The notes below the pieces were generated by a model. That model saw only the letters and a list, made by a program, of their open reading frames with translations, ran no database searches and was not told where the DNA came from. A program made the position numbers and the translations under genes. A stretch of DNA of 64,000 bases from NCBI GenBank assembly GCA_009767595.1, contig VSDK01028169.1, forward strand, positions 181,934 to 245,933, in the 5' to 3' direction. Origin of the DNA: Symbiodinium kawagutii. Taxonomy: Eukaryota > Sar > Dinophyceae > Suessiales > Symbiodiniaceae. Position 1 is the first letter of the stretch, and every line of letters starts with the position of its first letter. Positions 9,501 to 18,243 of the stretch are shown here, in pieces.

Positions 9501-11975
9501 ATGGATGATGGGATGCTGATGTTCAATGGCCCACTGAAGAAACTGATCACATTCAACAAGTATATCAAGGCATCAGGCATGGAGTTGATCTTGTATCAAT
9601 CCGGATGGCTGGTGGTGTTGCAATTTGTGGAATTCGGAGATCCACCACAGGGTCGCCTGTTGATCATTCCACGGCCTGATAGATCAGGAGTTTCTCGTGC
9701 TTTTGCAAGATCACTCATCCAGATGTGTTTGATCTCCATGGATTTTCCAACATCAGTCCCTCAGTCGGAAGACACATGCAAGGTCAAAGTGAAGCTTTGG
9801 AGCACAATTGTATATGAAGGCAATGTTCCCAGGAACATCATGTGCAGTGATTTCTTCGATGCTTACGAAAGATCATCCAGAGTCCTTGGATACATGTCCC
9901 AAATGCGAATCATCCTTCGAGGAAAACAGATCATGCAAGAGTTTCCGTTGAGACATTACATCCACCAAAATCCAGAGGCCGTCAACACGTTGCATTATGT
10001 GCTGCAGCTCAGGGGTGGAGGTGGATCACAACCGGCAGACATCTGGTCGGCCAAACATGCTGTGGCAACCACCATGGTCACGGCTGGGGCTGACTTGAAA
10101 CTCATTGATGCTTTTGTTGATCAATTGACTCTGATTGCGGGCCCAACTTCTATGGTTGAGTGTTGCAAACCTGCATCCGTTACAGCGAAGATCAACAATT
10201 TGAGACGCCTTGCATCCAAGTTGAAGGTACCAATGCCAGAGATTTCCCAGCAGGCTTTCAAGCTTCAAAACAAAATCAAAGACAAGATTAGAGCTGATCC
10301 AACCAGATATCCAACGCAAGAATTGCCAAAGCATTTGCAGATTCAGGAAGGGTTCTTGTTGAATGCTGATGGAACTCAATGTCCGCAGCTCAACATGGTG
10401 CAACCCAACTCAACCGGAGTTGTCTTGTTGAATTGGGAAGATGCTATGCCATGGCTTCTACCACCACAAAAGTTGTCAGTGGACGAACTTGGAATCATTG
10501 TGTTGGGCCAATGCCACTGTCAGGATGCATCCGCATGTGTGCAGCTTACCATTCCCGTGTATAGTGCACCAAACAATCCCATGATTGTGAAAGGAGTCCT
10601 CCATCAATTGGGTGGCAAAACCATTCAAGTATGCAATGCAGATGACACGAAGGTGCCGGTGTCACAGACGGAGATCATCGCTGTCACAGCGTTCCGGGAT
10701 GAATTGGGAGAGGGACCATGGGGCGAATTGATCCAGGCCCCTATCAAGTATTGCATGAGTCAATTGCAACTTGGAGATGACAAGCCAATGCAACTCCCAT
10801 CCCCTCCTTGGGGAAGGAGCTTCCAACGTGAAAAGGCAAAGGTGGAACCAAGTAAAGCATATTCATTCCAATTTCATTGCAGAGTGCCAAAAGGTGACGT
10901 CAAGAAGTTCTTGAGGGCATCCGGATTTTCCGGAATGTACACCACTGTGAAGAATGAAAACCGGCAGATCTCTCAAGAGTACTCCGTAGTATGGCTCCAG
11001 ATTTCCATTGTGGAGATGCAGAAATTGACTGTGACATATGTTGACCACCGCGGAATTGTCCGCAGTGCAAAGCCATCGGCAACTGGCCGAGGACTCCGTT
11101 TCGAAAGGGATGCATTTGGTGCTGCCTGGGCCAAACTGCGGCCAAATGAAACAGAGCCGGATCACCTGATCACAAAACACATGTTTAAAATTGCACCCAC
11201 GCCGGTGGGAGCCACTGCTGCAGAATTGACACAATTCCTGCAGACTGCGAAATGGAAAGCCAAGCCCATCCGTGCGCTCAACGCCACGACGTGGCTTTGT
11301 GCCGCCGAAGACAGGTCAGGTGAGAATTTTCTGACTTGGAACGGATCCAAGCTGTTGATCAAATGGATGGAACAGAAGAAGAACCATGAAGGTGTCATTA
11401 TCGCAGGAGTGGCGCCAAAGCAAAACAAGCCAAAAGATGAAGACAAACCCAAGGACGCACCACAGATGTTGCTCAATGACCCTTGGGCACCATGGGCTGC
11501 AAATCGAGCACAGAACTCAGCATTTGCAATTGCAGCCCCTTCAGCAAGTGCAAGTCAACCACCCCGAAAGATTGATGCGCCACTGGAATCTCGATTCAAG
11601 GCACAGGATGATGCTTTGGAATTTCTAAAGCAGCAATCAGCAGAGAAGATTTCCAAACTTCAGGATGAGATGACCCAACTGCAATCCAATTTGCAGAAGA
11701 CCAATGAGGTGGTCATCACGCACCAAAAGCAAACTCAACACGAGTTTACCTCTTTGCGCAGTGAGACAGCAACACAGTTCACGCAGATGCAGAATAGCTT
11801 CAATGCTAGCCTCAAATCATCCATGCACAACCATGAAAAGCATGTGAACAGCCAATTTGAAGAGTTGAAACAGCTTCTGATTGCTTCACAGTCCGAGGCT
11901 GATCCATCACGAAAAGTGCCCAAGCTTGAGCACAACAAAAGTGATCAAGTAGATGATGGCATGAAGGAACTGTGA
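6585..11975 (+). CDS. LINE ORF1 with C5 DNA methyltransferase domain and coiled coil
   Basis: 1796 aa. Residues about 145-500 form a complete cytosine-5 DNA methyltransferase in canonical motif order. Motif I is ELFAGGFSGW (about 145-154), followed by the acidic LALDRDANCAESY. Motif IV is SPPCPPWS with the catalytic Cys240. Motif VI has Glu278 in MEMV (usually ENV). Motif VIII is QHRDR (317-321), and motif X is LGNCISVPHA (about 479-488). It should transfer a methyl group from S-adenosylmethionine to cytosine in DNA. Residues 500-1650 match nothing I know and include a proline-rich linker (TPAPPLPPRS). Residues about 1668-1775 are a Gln/Glu-rich coiled coil, as in many LINE ORF1 proteins that trimerise on element RNA. 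The start is the ATG after a short leader. The stop is TGA in a CTAG context. Retrotransposon-borne methyltransferases are reported from dinoflagellates, but the activity of this copy is inferred. Confidence 0.92.
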   Translation: MDTHLVLRDNVVDFLAPFTLQKEICPCKQHVTVAITNMEVISMSTSKVAIQAELDLEIDMYEDPMLPMDPIPSRCAHDMPTRLLVTMTQSQWQLTGSKVQTAILVAAHVTCGTLTHLDTTSQQSGVISYHDSRRPKDDDQDIQMIELFAGGFSGWTHVAKTMQSYGINVKVNLALDRDANCAESYSKSHEVDKCFSPFHYTHEDPDDLFPCFILDDVFSPAWLHMTSNVKYDMLCMSPPCPPWSAVNEGKGSLREDGLFMYAAWKIVSMIRPMVIAMEMVSNLLQHREWPMVRRYIETRGYTIRWVEALDLAQVLPQHRDRLLLVATTNEDAFALCAHRCIKWPVLTPPTLRSHQILADLCLPWSMHVVPDADIMRMYLDPALMPGAKSNSPHVPKRVRKDLWDYRMRDMDSCFSCILTTYGHAHELDERLLQSGGLFGALLMDPRAVRFLQVPEILALFGPTNQVWLPGDVKRATRILGNCISVPHAAIAMVNCVAFLKDISMVEAAELFAKIMTQRMHAGNMKSIEQDGGFMFTLEPSQGIPPTMPMHTFAHVIFTNGYEGVSIQVEFDIRIADVLSILTGRTGNFEAALQPLRQPFLKVPLSANYSIQNFEVRIAVAMSFKLQMNPRSFMNRNGDHAVTMLLTSNKLYALHRTTEMTIADVEAIIQVMEQRTDHIYTMDSVGFIMAPSVPAPEAALILKRGLTGGPIDLFEDVRMYVEHDGIHWVASRHVINNVKGFLRSSGLDELLRAFGWIAMIPACFNESDQEHEIMLIPRRGSWRLSSDDLCHMLTLQFFLFQVGQRNLVHDHHTVLCRFRMYGMWIWRGEISLQCQLQIFRDMWQKASEMMQGPCGLRFLHHGNILQPHQPLRNHCMEDDMIVPVMDITLMTEQRGGGPVHLTPAPPLPPRSVRLDESHRRRDAEPISVDTHDIRAMEIQNFEQTQTQMFEQWHKMPRQLRDFPIEEFEELSFVMDDGMLMFNGPLKKLITFNKYIKASGMELILYQSGWLVVLQFVEFGDPPQGRLLIIPRPDRSGVSRAFARSLIQMCLISMDFPTSVPQSEDTCKVKVKLWSTIVYEGNVPRNIMCSDFFDAYERSSRVLGYMSQMRIILRGKQIMQEFPLRHYIHQNPEAVNTLHYVLQLRGGGGSQPADIWSAKHAVATTMVTAGADLKLIDAFVDQLTLIAGPTSMVECCKPASVTAKINNLRRLASKLKVPMPEISQQAFKLQNKIKDKIRADPTRYPTQELPKHLQIQEGFLLNADGTQCPQLNMVQPNSTGVVLLNWEDAMPWLLPPQKLSVDELGIIVLGQCHCQDASACVQLTIPVYSAPNNPMIVKGVLHQLGGKTIQVCNADDTKVPVSQTEIIAVTAFRDELGEGPWGELIQAPIKYCMSQLQLGDDKPMQLPSPPWGRSFQREKAKVEPSKAYSFQFHCRVPKGDVKKFLRASGFSGMYTTVKNENRQISQEYSVVWLQISIVEMQKLTVTYVDHRGIVRSAKPSATGRGLRFERDAFGAAWAKLRPNETEPDHLITKHMFKIAPTPVGATAAELTQFLQTAKWKAKPIRALNATTWLCAAEDRSGENFLTWNGSKLLIKWMEQKKNHEGVIIAGVAPKQNKPKDEDKPKDAPQMLLNDPWAPWAANRAQNSAFAIAAPSASASQPPRKIDAPLESRFKAQDDALEFLKQQSAEKISKLQDEMTQLQSNLQKTNEVVITHQKQTQHEFTSLRSETATQFTQMQNSFNASLKSSMHNHEKHVNSQFEELKQLLIASQSEADPSRKVPKLEHNKSDQVDDGMKEL

Positions 11976-11979
11976 CTAG
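11973..11979 (+). promoter_or_regulatory. probable leaky stop codon (TGA CTAG) between ORF1 and ORF2
   Basis: ORF1 ends TGA followed at once by CTAG, the context known to favour stop readthrough in several eukaryotic genes and viruses. ORF2 lies in the same frame with no further stop, and its first ATG is 75 nt downstream. Readthrough would give one protein of about 3,600 aa. Reinitiation at 12051 is the alternative. Confidence 0.6.
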
Positions 11980-11984
11980 CACGT

Positions 11985-14900
11985 GTGCCAGATGCATCCG
12001 GTGCAGGTAGTTTGCCAGTAGCAGACCAGTACATTAGAGGCATATCAACCATGACTTTGCCTTTTCGAACAAGCATTTTCACTTTTTGTGCACTGATCAG
12101 GATCCAGCCTCAGAAACGTGTTCATTGGTGCAAACATTTGCAAATTGTTCATTCGTCCACATGTATCAAGTTTGTGACTTTACCTTTCAACTTCTTTTCC
12201 ATGTTCTATGCTGCCAGGGTTGGTGAGGCCATGCATCCTGGTCCAATTCAGGATAGGCGACATTCAATTAGAATCGCAGTCACGAATCCCACGAGTCTTC
12301 TCCAGAAAACAGGTGAGCTGAGGTCATTCGATGCCCATGTTATCATGGCTGCAGAAACATCTGCGACTGCTGTGACCCAAACACAAGTTACCAAGGAAAT
12401 GAATCTTCACAACTATCGATGTCATTGGTCACCTGAGGTTGATAATCTTAAGGAGACTCATGATGATCGACCATCGTTCCGTGGTGAGGCATTAGGTTGT
12501 GCCTTGTTTACTAGAATTCCGTCCCGTATGGTTCGGACACCGATTTCCCCAACTCTTTGGGAAACCAAACGATTTGCTGCTTGCATTTGCCGATTTGGTG
12601 AACTTGATGTTGTCTGTGTTTCGGTTTATGGCTTTGCTAATCGACAATTGCAGCTTCAGAAGCACAATGATTTGTTAATGGCACATGTGTTGGAGTTTGT
12701 CCAGTCTATTGGCCTACCCTTTTTGGTAGGAGGCGATTTTAATGAGGATGTTACTAAGCTTCCAATATGGGAACAGTGGAAACATCATCTTGCAATTGAG
12801 GCCTTTAGTTGGTATCAGTCACGTTTTGGCATGCAACTCCCTCCGACATGTAGGGGAGCAACTCGCAATGACACCCTGATTTTTCATGCGGATATTCTGC
12901 CTTTCATTCAAGGGATGTCGGTAATGGAATCGCATCGCATTGAGGATCACACTCCACTGTTTGTTGATCTGATATTGTCGGATAAACCCGAAGATTATAT
13001 GACCATGGTCACGCCGAAGTCGTGGGCTACGCTTTCCCCAAAGGCTGATTGCATCGACAAGGGCTACATTAGTCCCATTGACAACGGTAAGATTGACATG
13101 GACACTTTGTCTTCTCCGATGGCATGTCAGCAGGCTCTGATCAAATGGTCGAAGTCAGTTGAAAATGCAGTTCATCATGCGTTGAAGATGGAAAACATGA
13201 TGGATCCCATTCGTCAGCCTCACAAGGGATTGTCTTCCGCATTTCGTGGAAGATGTCAGACCAAGATACAACAACATAGAGCACCCATGTCAGTTCCCAT
13301 GGGCAAGCACGGAGGTTATAATCCACCATGTGAAATTGTTGGTATCAAATCCAAACAGAAAACTAGACAGGTCCGACGCATTTCATCTCTTTTACGTGCC
13401 ATGTCTTCAAGGAATGCTAATCATGCCTGTCCCAAGCTTCTACATGAGTGGACAGTGATTCGAAAAGCTGCCGGATATGGTAACAGATGGGATCATTGGA
13501 TCCTTGCCTTTGAGCCAATATCCCACATACCTTGTGGGTTGCCAGACTGTGATATGGTGAACACCATGCTTCAGATAACTAAGACGGATTGTGACATGTT
13601 CTGCAATCAAGAGTTTTATCAGAGAAGAAAATTCTTTGAATACAAGATCAAGATTGATATTCAAGATAACTTTTCAAAAGGCAGTTATGCCATTCTTCGG
13701 AAGAAAGAGCAGTCCATCCTTCATGAAGTGCCATGTGTTCGTGAAGCCCAAGCAGACCTTGTGCGATCTCGAAAGTCACAGCCCACCGTTCGCATTCGTT
13801 CAGATGTGCGTTTTCATTTGGATCATGCTGCTACATTTGGTGACACTTCTGTCCGCATTGTGGCCCAGCATGACAATCAGATCACTCTTGAAACACATGA
13901 TAAGGGATTGCCTGCAAGTGGCATGCTTCGACAACAATCCGTTGCATGCTCACCCGATGAAATCTTTGATGAATTTGATAACTTCTGGTCAAAATACTGG
14001 CTTCGTGATGCCTATGAAGAACAATTTCAGGACGACACTTGGCATTCACTTAATGATCACATTGACAATTGTCAATTACCCAACATCCCAATGATTGATC
14101 TAGGATTAGACGACCCTCACAAGTGGGCTCATGCCATCCATACCCTCAAGGAGGGTAAAGCCCACGGAGCATGTGGATGGAGGCACGAAGAACTTCGTCT
14201 TCTTCCCTTTCGGTGTATAAGTGACTTATGTGCTTTGTTCCAGCCCATCTTTCATGTTGGGCTCACCCAAGGTATGATGATGGCTCGGACAATTTTGCTT
14301 CCAAAGCGGAACATTGTTGACAATTTCAACCATGTTCGGCCCATAACGATTTTGGGTGTGCTGTATAGGCTCATCGGTAAGATAGTGTTTAAAGCTGTGT
14401 CAAAGACTTGGATTCGACACTTGCCACCATGCATTTCGGGCGGATTGCCTGGAAGGGGCGTCAAGGATATAGCCCTTCATCAAAAGGTTTCCATAGAGAA
14501 ACGTTTAATGCTTGACGAGCCCATCGGAGGCTTTAGCCTCGATTTGCAGAAGGCTTTTAATACGTTCCCAAGAAAGCCGATGATCCGATTATTTTCCAGG
14601 CTTGGGGTTCCAGCCTTTCTTTCCGTTTTCTGGATCCAGTGTTTGAGCCTCATGCAACGCTTTCCACAGCATCGTGGAAGACTTGGCAAAGCCACAAGAT
14701 CGACAACAGGTATACCAGAAGGCGATAGCCTTTCGGTTCTTGGAATGCTTGCATTGAGTGCATTGTTTTTCTTCACGGTGGTTAGAGAAAACATCCACCC
14801 ATATACCTATGCAGATAATTGGTCGTGGCATACGTTAGCATGCAGACCTCACTTTTTAGCTTTCCAAGCAATGCTAAATTTAGTCACCCTGCTGCGTGTG

Positions 14901-17441
14901 TTGATTGATTTTGCAAAATCATGGCAGTGGGCTACCAACAAAGACTGGCGAAAACAGTTTCATCATGTTCATCTTTTCTTTCCTGCCGAATCATTCGTCA
15001 TCCCAACCTTGTCTTCGGTTAAAGACTTAGGTGAATATATGCTTTACAATAAGATGCCTAGACTTGGCTTCGTCAAATCCAAGTTTGCAGAAGCAAAGAA
15101 ACGCATTCGCCAGGTTAAAACATTGCCTTGTGACATCCAGACGAAATGCAGATTGATCCAATCCTCTGCATGGCCGGTGGCATTCTATGCTGCGGATTCT
15201 TTGTATGTTGGAAGCCAACATTTTCAAGACCTCCGTAGGGCAGTTACTTTGGCGATTGTTGGAAAAGGGAATTTCCCATCATCATGGCTGGCACTGCACA
15301 ACCTTTCCAAGTATATTTGTGACCCACTACTCTTTGTATTCACTGCTTTGTGTCGGAGTCTACAACGTTTTGCAAGACAATGTCCACAGATGTTCCATGA
15401 ATGTCTTCATCGAATGTTGCAACTTGACATGCCTGGATCTTTTGGGCCACTGACCACCCTGAAAAGATATGCTCACGTGTTAGGATGGAAACTCACACCG
15501 GAAGCTGAACTGATTCATGAGTCCGGATTTCGAATCTCATTGATTCAAGATTCCGGAAAATACATTGCTTATGTTCTAAGACAATGGTGGCCGTGGTATA
15601 TAGTGTCACAAAACACTCGTAAAGGCATCAAAGATGTTCAGCCACATTTCCATTTGACACGTTCGGTCTTTCAATCATTCACGGCCTGTGAACAGAAGCT
15701 GCTAGTACGAAACTTTGTTGGCGGATTTCAAACTGAAGTGATCAAATCGGTTTGGTTGCAAGATACAGAGGACAAATGTCCTTTTTGCGGTGATGTTGAC
15801 AACAGAGCACATCAGATTTTGCATTGTCCACACTTTGCAGATGTTCGGGCCAGACACAACGATGCCATGCATGTCCTTGATCAGGAAAGACCAACATGGG
15901 TCTATATCCCGGTGGCATTGGAACATGATGAGGTAAGGATTCTAAGAAGAATCATGCAGAGCATCCAACCAGTCCCACCTGCACCGCCGTTGCCTTTACC
16001 TCAGGGAAAACAGTTGACCACATTCTTCACTGACGGGGGTGCGATACATCCCCGTGATGTTGGAGCCAGACTAGCTGCTTTTGCAGTTGTCCAGGATGTG
16101 CGCTCTAATGTTACACAATTCCACCAACAGAACCTCACGGATTCTTTCCCTGATTTCAGAGTCATCACTTCGGGGTTAGTCGGAGGTTCACAGACCACGG
16201 CAAGGGGGGAGTTGATGGCATTCCTTCGGGCATTACAGGCGGCTGTTCAACTGGACTCTGAAATCAGAGTTGACTTTGTGACAGATGCAAAGTATGTCTG
16301 GGACCTTGTTTTGCATATTCTTGACCCAAACAACAATGTTATTGAGATTAACACGTCAAACGTTGACATCATCGAACAAATTGTTCCTTTGTGGCAACAT
16401 CCACGATTCCAATTGAGAAAAGTGAAAAGCCATCGGAGTATTGAATCGGCCAAGGACAGTGCTGATCTGTATGATATTCTTGGCAATGCAGTCGTTGACA
16501 AAGCAGTGACGGCAGTGTTGCAGTTTGCACATAAAGACCTCATAGCCATGGCAAATCGAATCGCAGCATTTCATCACGAAGAACAGGCTCGTTTGAAGTC
16601 AGTTGCCGAATTTTTTCTGGACCTGAACCGGACAAGATTGAAGATGATTGAACAAAACAAGGTGCAGTCATCTCCAGGAACAATCGTCCAGATAAGGTCC
16701 TTACAAGCCGTCATGCCGAGCAAAATCATGGGTGATGATGCTGTATCCTTTCTTGCATCTTACAAACCAGAGGGCCATACTCAGTTTGCTACTGATGAGA
16801 TTCCGGATATGGAGTGTTTCCTAGCATGCCAACAAGGAGCCAAGCTAGGGATGGCAGTCGTTTTTTGGCTTCAATCCTTGTTGTGGCCATCGGATGTGCA
16901 GCAGAAAACAGATGATGCTTCAGATTGGGGCATAAGTTGGCTTGAATTATTCTTCGATTTCCACATTTCTACTGCCATGACCTTTCCGATTCGCGTGGAA
17001 GGTTTGAAAAAACAAGCAAAATACGTTGAGTTTTCTTCCCAAGAAGCGAGTTTGCTCCCACCGCAGAAAAGATCGCCTGCCAATCAGGCTTTTTGCTTGC
17101 AGAAGATGATATCCACTATTGAGACCATCAGTGGTTTGCAGTTCATTCCCAAATTCAAGAGTCATAAGTGCAGCTCACTCAACCATGTGAATTTGCAAGG
17201 TAAGACTACAGGAATACCTCGTAGACCAACGCTCAAGCATCCTGATCTTACAATCCAAGCTGTTTCTGAGTATTTTGCATTGTGCCATGGTAAACTTGTA
17301 CAAGGACACGCTTTCCATTGCTTCACTGGTCAGCCATCAATCGATATTCCGGAAGTAGTGGATCTGCCTACGGACGAACGGTGTCGGTTGTACCAACGTT
17401 TGATGAAGAGGGCTTCGCGATTGAGAGCTTCTGGTGGCTGA
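11985..17441 (+). CDS. LINE ORF2: endonuclease, reverse transcriptase, zinc knuckle, RNase H
   Basis: The frame is open directly from the ORF1 stop. The first ATG is at 12051. Numbering from 11985, residues about 95-330 form an exonuclease-endonuclease-phosphatase domain: AAETS (Glu123), SVYGF, GGDFNED (Asp251, Asn253) and EDHTPLF. This nicks the target. Residues about 740-1010 form the reverse transcriptase: FSLDLQKAFNTF (Asp853), GIPEGD, and YADN at about 942-945, where the usual second Asp of YADD is Asn. A C-x2-C-x7-H-x4-C knuckle follows (CPFCGDVDNRAHQILHC, about 1265). RNase H then starts at about 1348 (FFTDGG, RGELMAFL, VTDAKY, GNAVVDKA) with all four acidic positions. The last 250 residues are unrecognised. 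If the Asn is not tolerated, the copy would copy RNA poorly despite its intact frame. Confidence 0.92.
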   Translation: MPDASGAGSLPVADQYIRGISTMTLPFRTSIFTFCALIRIQPQKRVHWCKHLQIVHSSTCIKFVTLPFNFFSMFYAARVGEAMHPGPIQDRRHSIRIAVTNPTSLLQKTGELRSFDAHVIMAAETSATAVTQTQVTKEMNLHNYRCHWSPEVDNLKETHDDRPSFRGEALGCALFTRIPSRMVRTPISPTLWETKRFAACICRFGELDVVCVSVYGFANRQLQLQKHNDLLMAHVLEFVQSIGLPFLVGGDFNEDVTKLPIWEQWKHHLAIEAFSWYQSRFGMQLPPTCRGATRNDTLIFHADILPFIQGMSVMESHRIEDHTPLFVDLILSDKPEDYMTMVTPKSWATLSPKADCIDKGYISPIDNGKIDMDTLSSPMACQQALIKWSKSVENAVHHALKMENMMDPIRQPHKGLSSAFRGRCQTKIQQHRAPMSVPMGKHGGYNPPCEIVGIKSKQKTRQVRRISSLLRAMSSRNANHACPKLLHEWTVIRKAAGYGNRWDHWILAFEPISHIPCGLPDCDMVNTMLQITKTDCDMFCNQEFYQRRKFFEYKIKIDIQDNFSKGSYAILRKKEQSILHEVPCVREAQADLVRSRKSQPTVRIRSDVRFHLDHAATFGDTSVRIVAQHDNQITLETHDKGLPASGMLRQQSVACSPDEIFDEFDNFWSKYWLRDAYEEQFQDDTWHSLNDHIDNCQLPNIPMIDLGLDDPHKWAHAIHTLKEGKAHGACGWRHEELRLLPFRCISDLCALFQPIFHVGLTQGMMMARTILLPKRNIVDNFNHVRPITILGVLYRLIGKIVFKAVSKTWIRHLPPCISGGLPGRGVKDIALHQKVSIEKRLMLDEPIGGFSLDLQKAFNTFPRKPMIRLFSRLGVPAFLSVFWIQCLSLMQRFPQHRGRLGKATRSTTGIPEGDSLSVLGMLALSALFFFTVVRENIHPYTYADNWSWHTLACRPHFLAFQAMLNLVTLLRVLIDFAKSWQWATNKDWRKQFHHVHLFFPAESFVIPTLSSVKDLGEYMLYNKMPRLGFVKSKFAEAKKRIRQVKTLPCDIQTKCRLIQSSAWPVAFYAADSLYVGSQHFQDLRRAVTLAIVGKGNFPSSWLALHNLSKYICDPLLFVFTALCRSLQRFARQCPQMFHECLHRMLQLDMPGSFGPLTTLKRYAHVLGWKLTPEAELIHESGFRISLIQDSGKYIAYVLRQWWPWYIVSQNTRKGIKDVQPHFHLTRSVFQSFTACEQKLLVRNFVGGFQTEVIKSVWLQDTEDKCPFCGDVDNRAHQILHCPHFADVRARHNDAMHVLDQERPTWVYIPVALEHDEVRILRRIMQSIQPVPPAPPLPLPQGKQLTTFFTDGGAIHPRDVGARLAAFAVVQDVRSNVTQFHQQNLTDSFPDFRVITSGLVGGSQTTARGELMAFLRALQAAVQLDSEIRVDFVTDAKYVWDLVLHILDPNNNVIEINTSNVDIIEQIVPLWQHPRFQLRKVKSHRSIESAKDSADLYDILGNAVVDKAVTAVLQFAHKDLIAMANRIAAFHHEEQARLKSVAEFFLDLNRTRLKMIEQNKVQSSPGTIVQIRSLQAVMPSKIMGDDAVSFLASYKPEGHTQFATDEIPDMECFLACQQGAKLGMAVVFWLQSLLWPSDVQQKTDDASDWGISWLELFFDFHISTAMTFPIRVEGLKKQAKYVEFSSQEASLLPPQKRSPANQAFCLQKMISTIETISGLQFIPKFKSHKCSSLNHVNLQGKTTGIPRRPTLKHPDLTIQAVSEYFALCHGKLVQGHAFHCFTGQPSIDIPEVVDLPTDERCRLYQRLMKRASRLRASGG

Positions 17442-17567
17442 TGCGGGACCTCGTGTACGTTAATTAAGGTCGCCTGGTGCATGTTCTTAGTTGTTTATAG
17501 TGCGTGATTTCCCCCTAATACAGGGTCGGAGTCTCACACAGCGTGCTTTGACTGGCCGCAAGAGCGT
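17442..17567 (+). other. LINE 3' untranslated tail
   Basis: 126 bp between the ORF2 stop and the right target duplication. It ends CTGGCCGCAAGAGCGT with no A-tract or tandem tail. In other LINEs a conserved 3' structure recruits the reverse transcriptase. No obvious stem is evident by eye. Confidence 0.7.
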
Positions 17568-17582
17568 AACTAACAGTTGGTT
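17568..17582 (+). repeat. LINE target-site duplication, right
   Basis: AACTAACAGTTGGTT, identical to 6501-6515. Followed by the right half of the split family 4 element (to 17637). Confidence 0.9.
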
Positions 17583-17660
17583 GGTTGACATGCATTTTTT
17601 TCATAGGGCTGGCTCAACCACCAACCAGTATAGTTGTTCGTGTCTCTACCACCCCACAAA

Positions 17661-17721
17661 GTGGGCCCCCCAGCAGTTCTAAGTCGGGTTCTAACCCCCT
17701 ACAAGTGGTTGGGCGCCCACC
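17661..17721. mobile_element. shortened family 1 element
   Basis: GTGGGCCCCCCAGCAGTTCTAAG at the left, GTTGGGCGCCCACC at the right. About 40 bp shorter than other copies, so internally deleted. Confidence 0.6.
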
Positions 17722-17768
17722 TTGTATGAGCATGGTCAGTTGCCAGCTAGGGATGCTAACGGCTGCAG

Positions 17769-17834
17769 CTGGTGCAGGTGCTTGAAGGCATTCGCAAGGC
17801 GCTGACGCAGGCGCAGCATGGCCACAAGTCCCGG
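17769..17834 (+). CDS. candidate internal exon
   Basis: 66 nt, 22 whole codons, between GCTGCAG and GTATAT. It reads LVQVLEGIRKALTQAQHGHK then SR, an amphipathic helix-like peptide. Product unknown. Confidence 0.6.
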
Positions 17835-17886
17835 GTATATTTGTTGGTGATTCACAACGAGTTATATGATGGTTTTAAGGGTACTG

Positions 17887-17989
17887 AATCGATGGATGGA
17901 TGGATGGATGGATGGATGGATGGATGGATGGATGGATAGATCGATGGATGGATGGGTGGATGGATGGATAGATAGATAGATAGATAGAT
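17887..17989. repeat. (GGAT)n / (GATA)n microsatellite
   Basis: About 100 bp of GGAT units changing to ATAG units at the 3' end. Confidence 0.95.
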
Positions 17990-18200
17990 GTGTAATTACA
18001 ATTTGGTCATGCATGTCAATTTGATAAGGGTCATTCATGCAATTTACGGGTTACAATGGTCACATGATTTGCAATGAAAGACAACTGTGTTGAATGGATC
18101 ATATTCCCGTGACCAGTGACGGTATGCAATGGAATTGGTTCACGATTTTCGCTTATTCTCATTTGAATCCATTTAATCTTATATTTGATATCCTGAACAG

Positions 18201-18243
18201 GGGCCGAGTGCTATCTGACCAGTCGCTGGTGGCCGGGACAACC
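18201..18243 (+). CDS. candidate short exon
   Basis: 43 nt between GAACAG and GTACAC, GC-rich, open in two frames (for example RVLSDQSLVAGTT). Weak alone. Beyond it, 18,250-19,090 is degenerate ACCAT/TTAACC-rich sequence with a partial family 3 end near 18745 and no exon I can support. Confidence 0.3.

Larger units (their letters stand above)
6516..17567 (+). mobile_element. non-LTR (LINE) retrotransposon encoding a DNA methyltransferase
   Basis: About 11 kb between perfect 15-bp direct repeats. Layout: a very short leader of about 70 bp, ORF1 (1796 aa, with cytosine-5 methyltransferase), ORF2 (endonuclease, reverse transcriptase, zinc knuckle, RNase H), and a 126-bp tail. There is no poly(A) or simple-repeat tail at the 3' end, unlike many LINEs. 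Both very long frames are free of stops and frameshifts, so the insertion is recent or still under selection. The APE-RT-RNase H order fits the I/R1/Tad-like superclade (family knowledge). It mobilises by reverse transcription at a nicked target. The methyltransferase could mark new copies or the host genome (inference). Confidence 0.93.
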
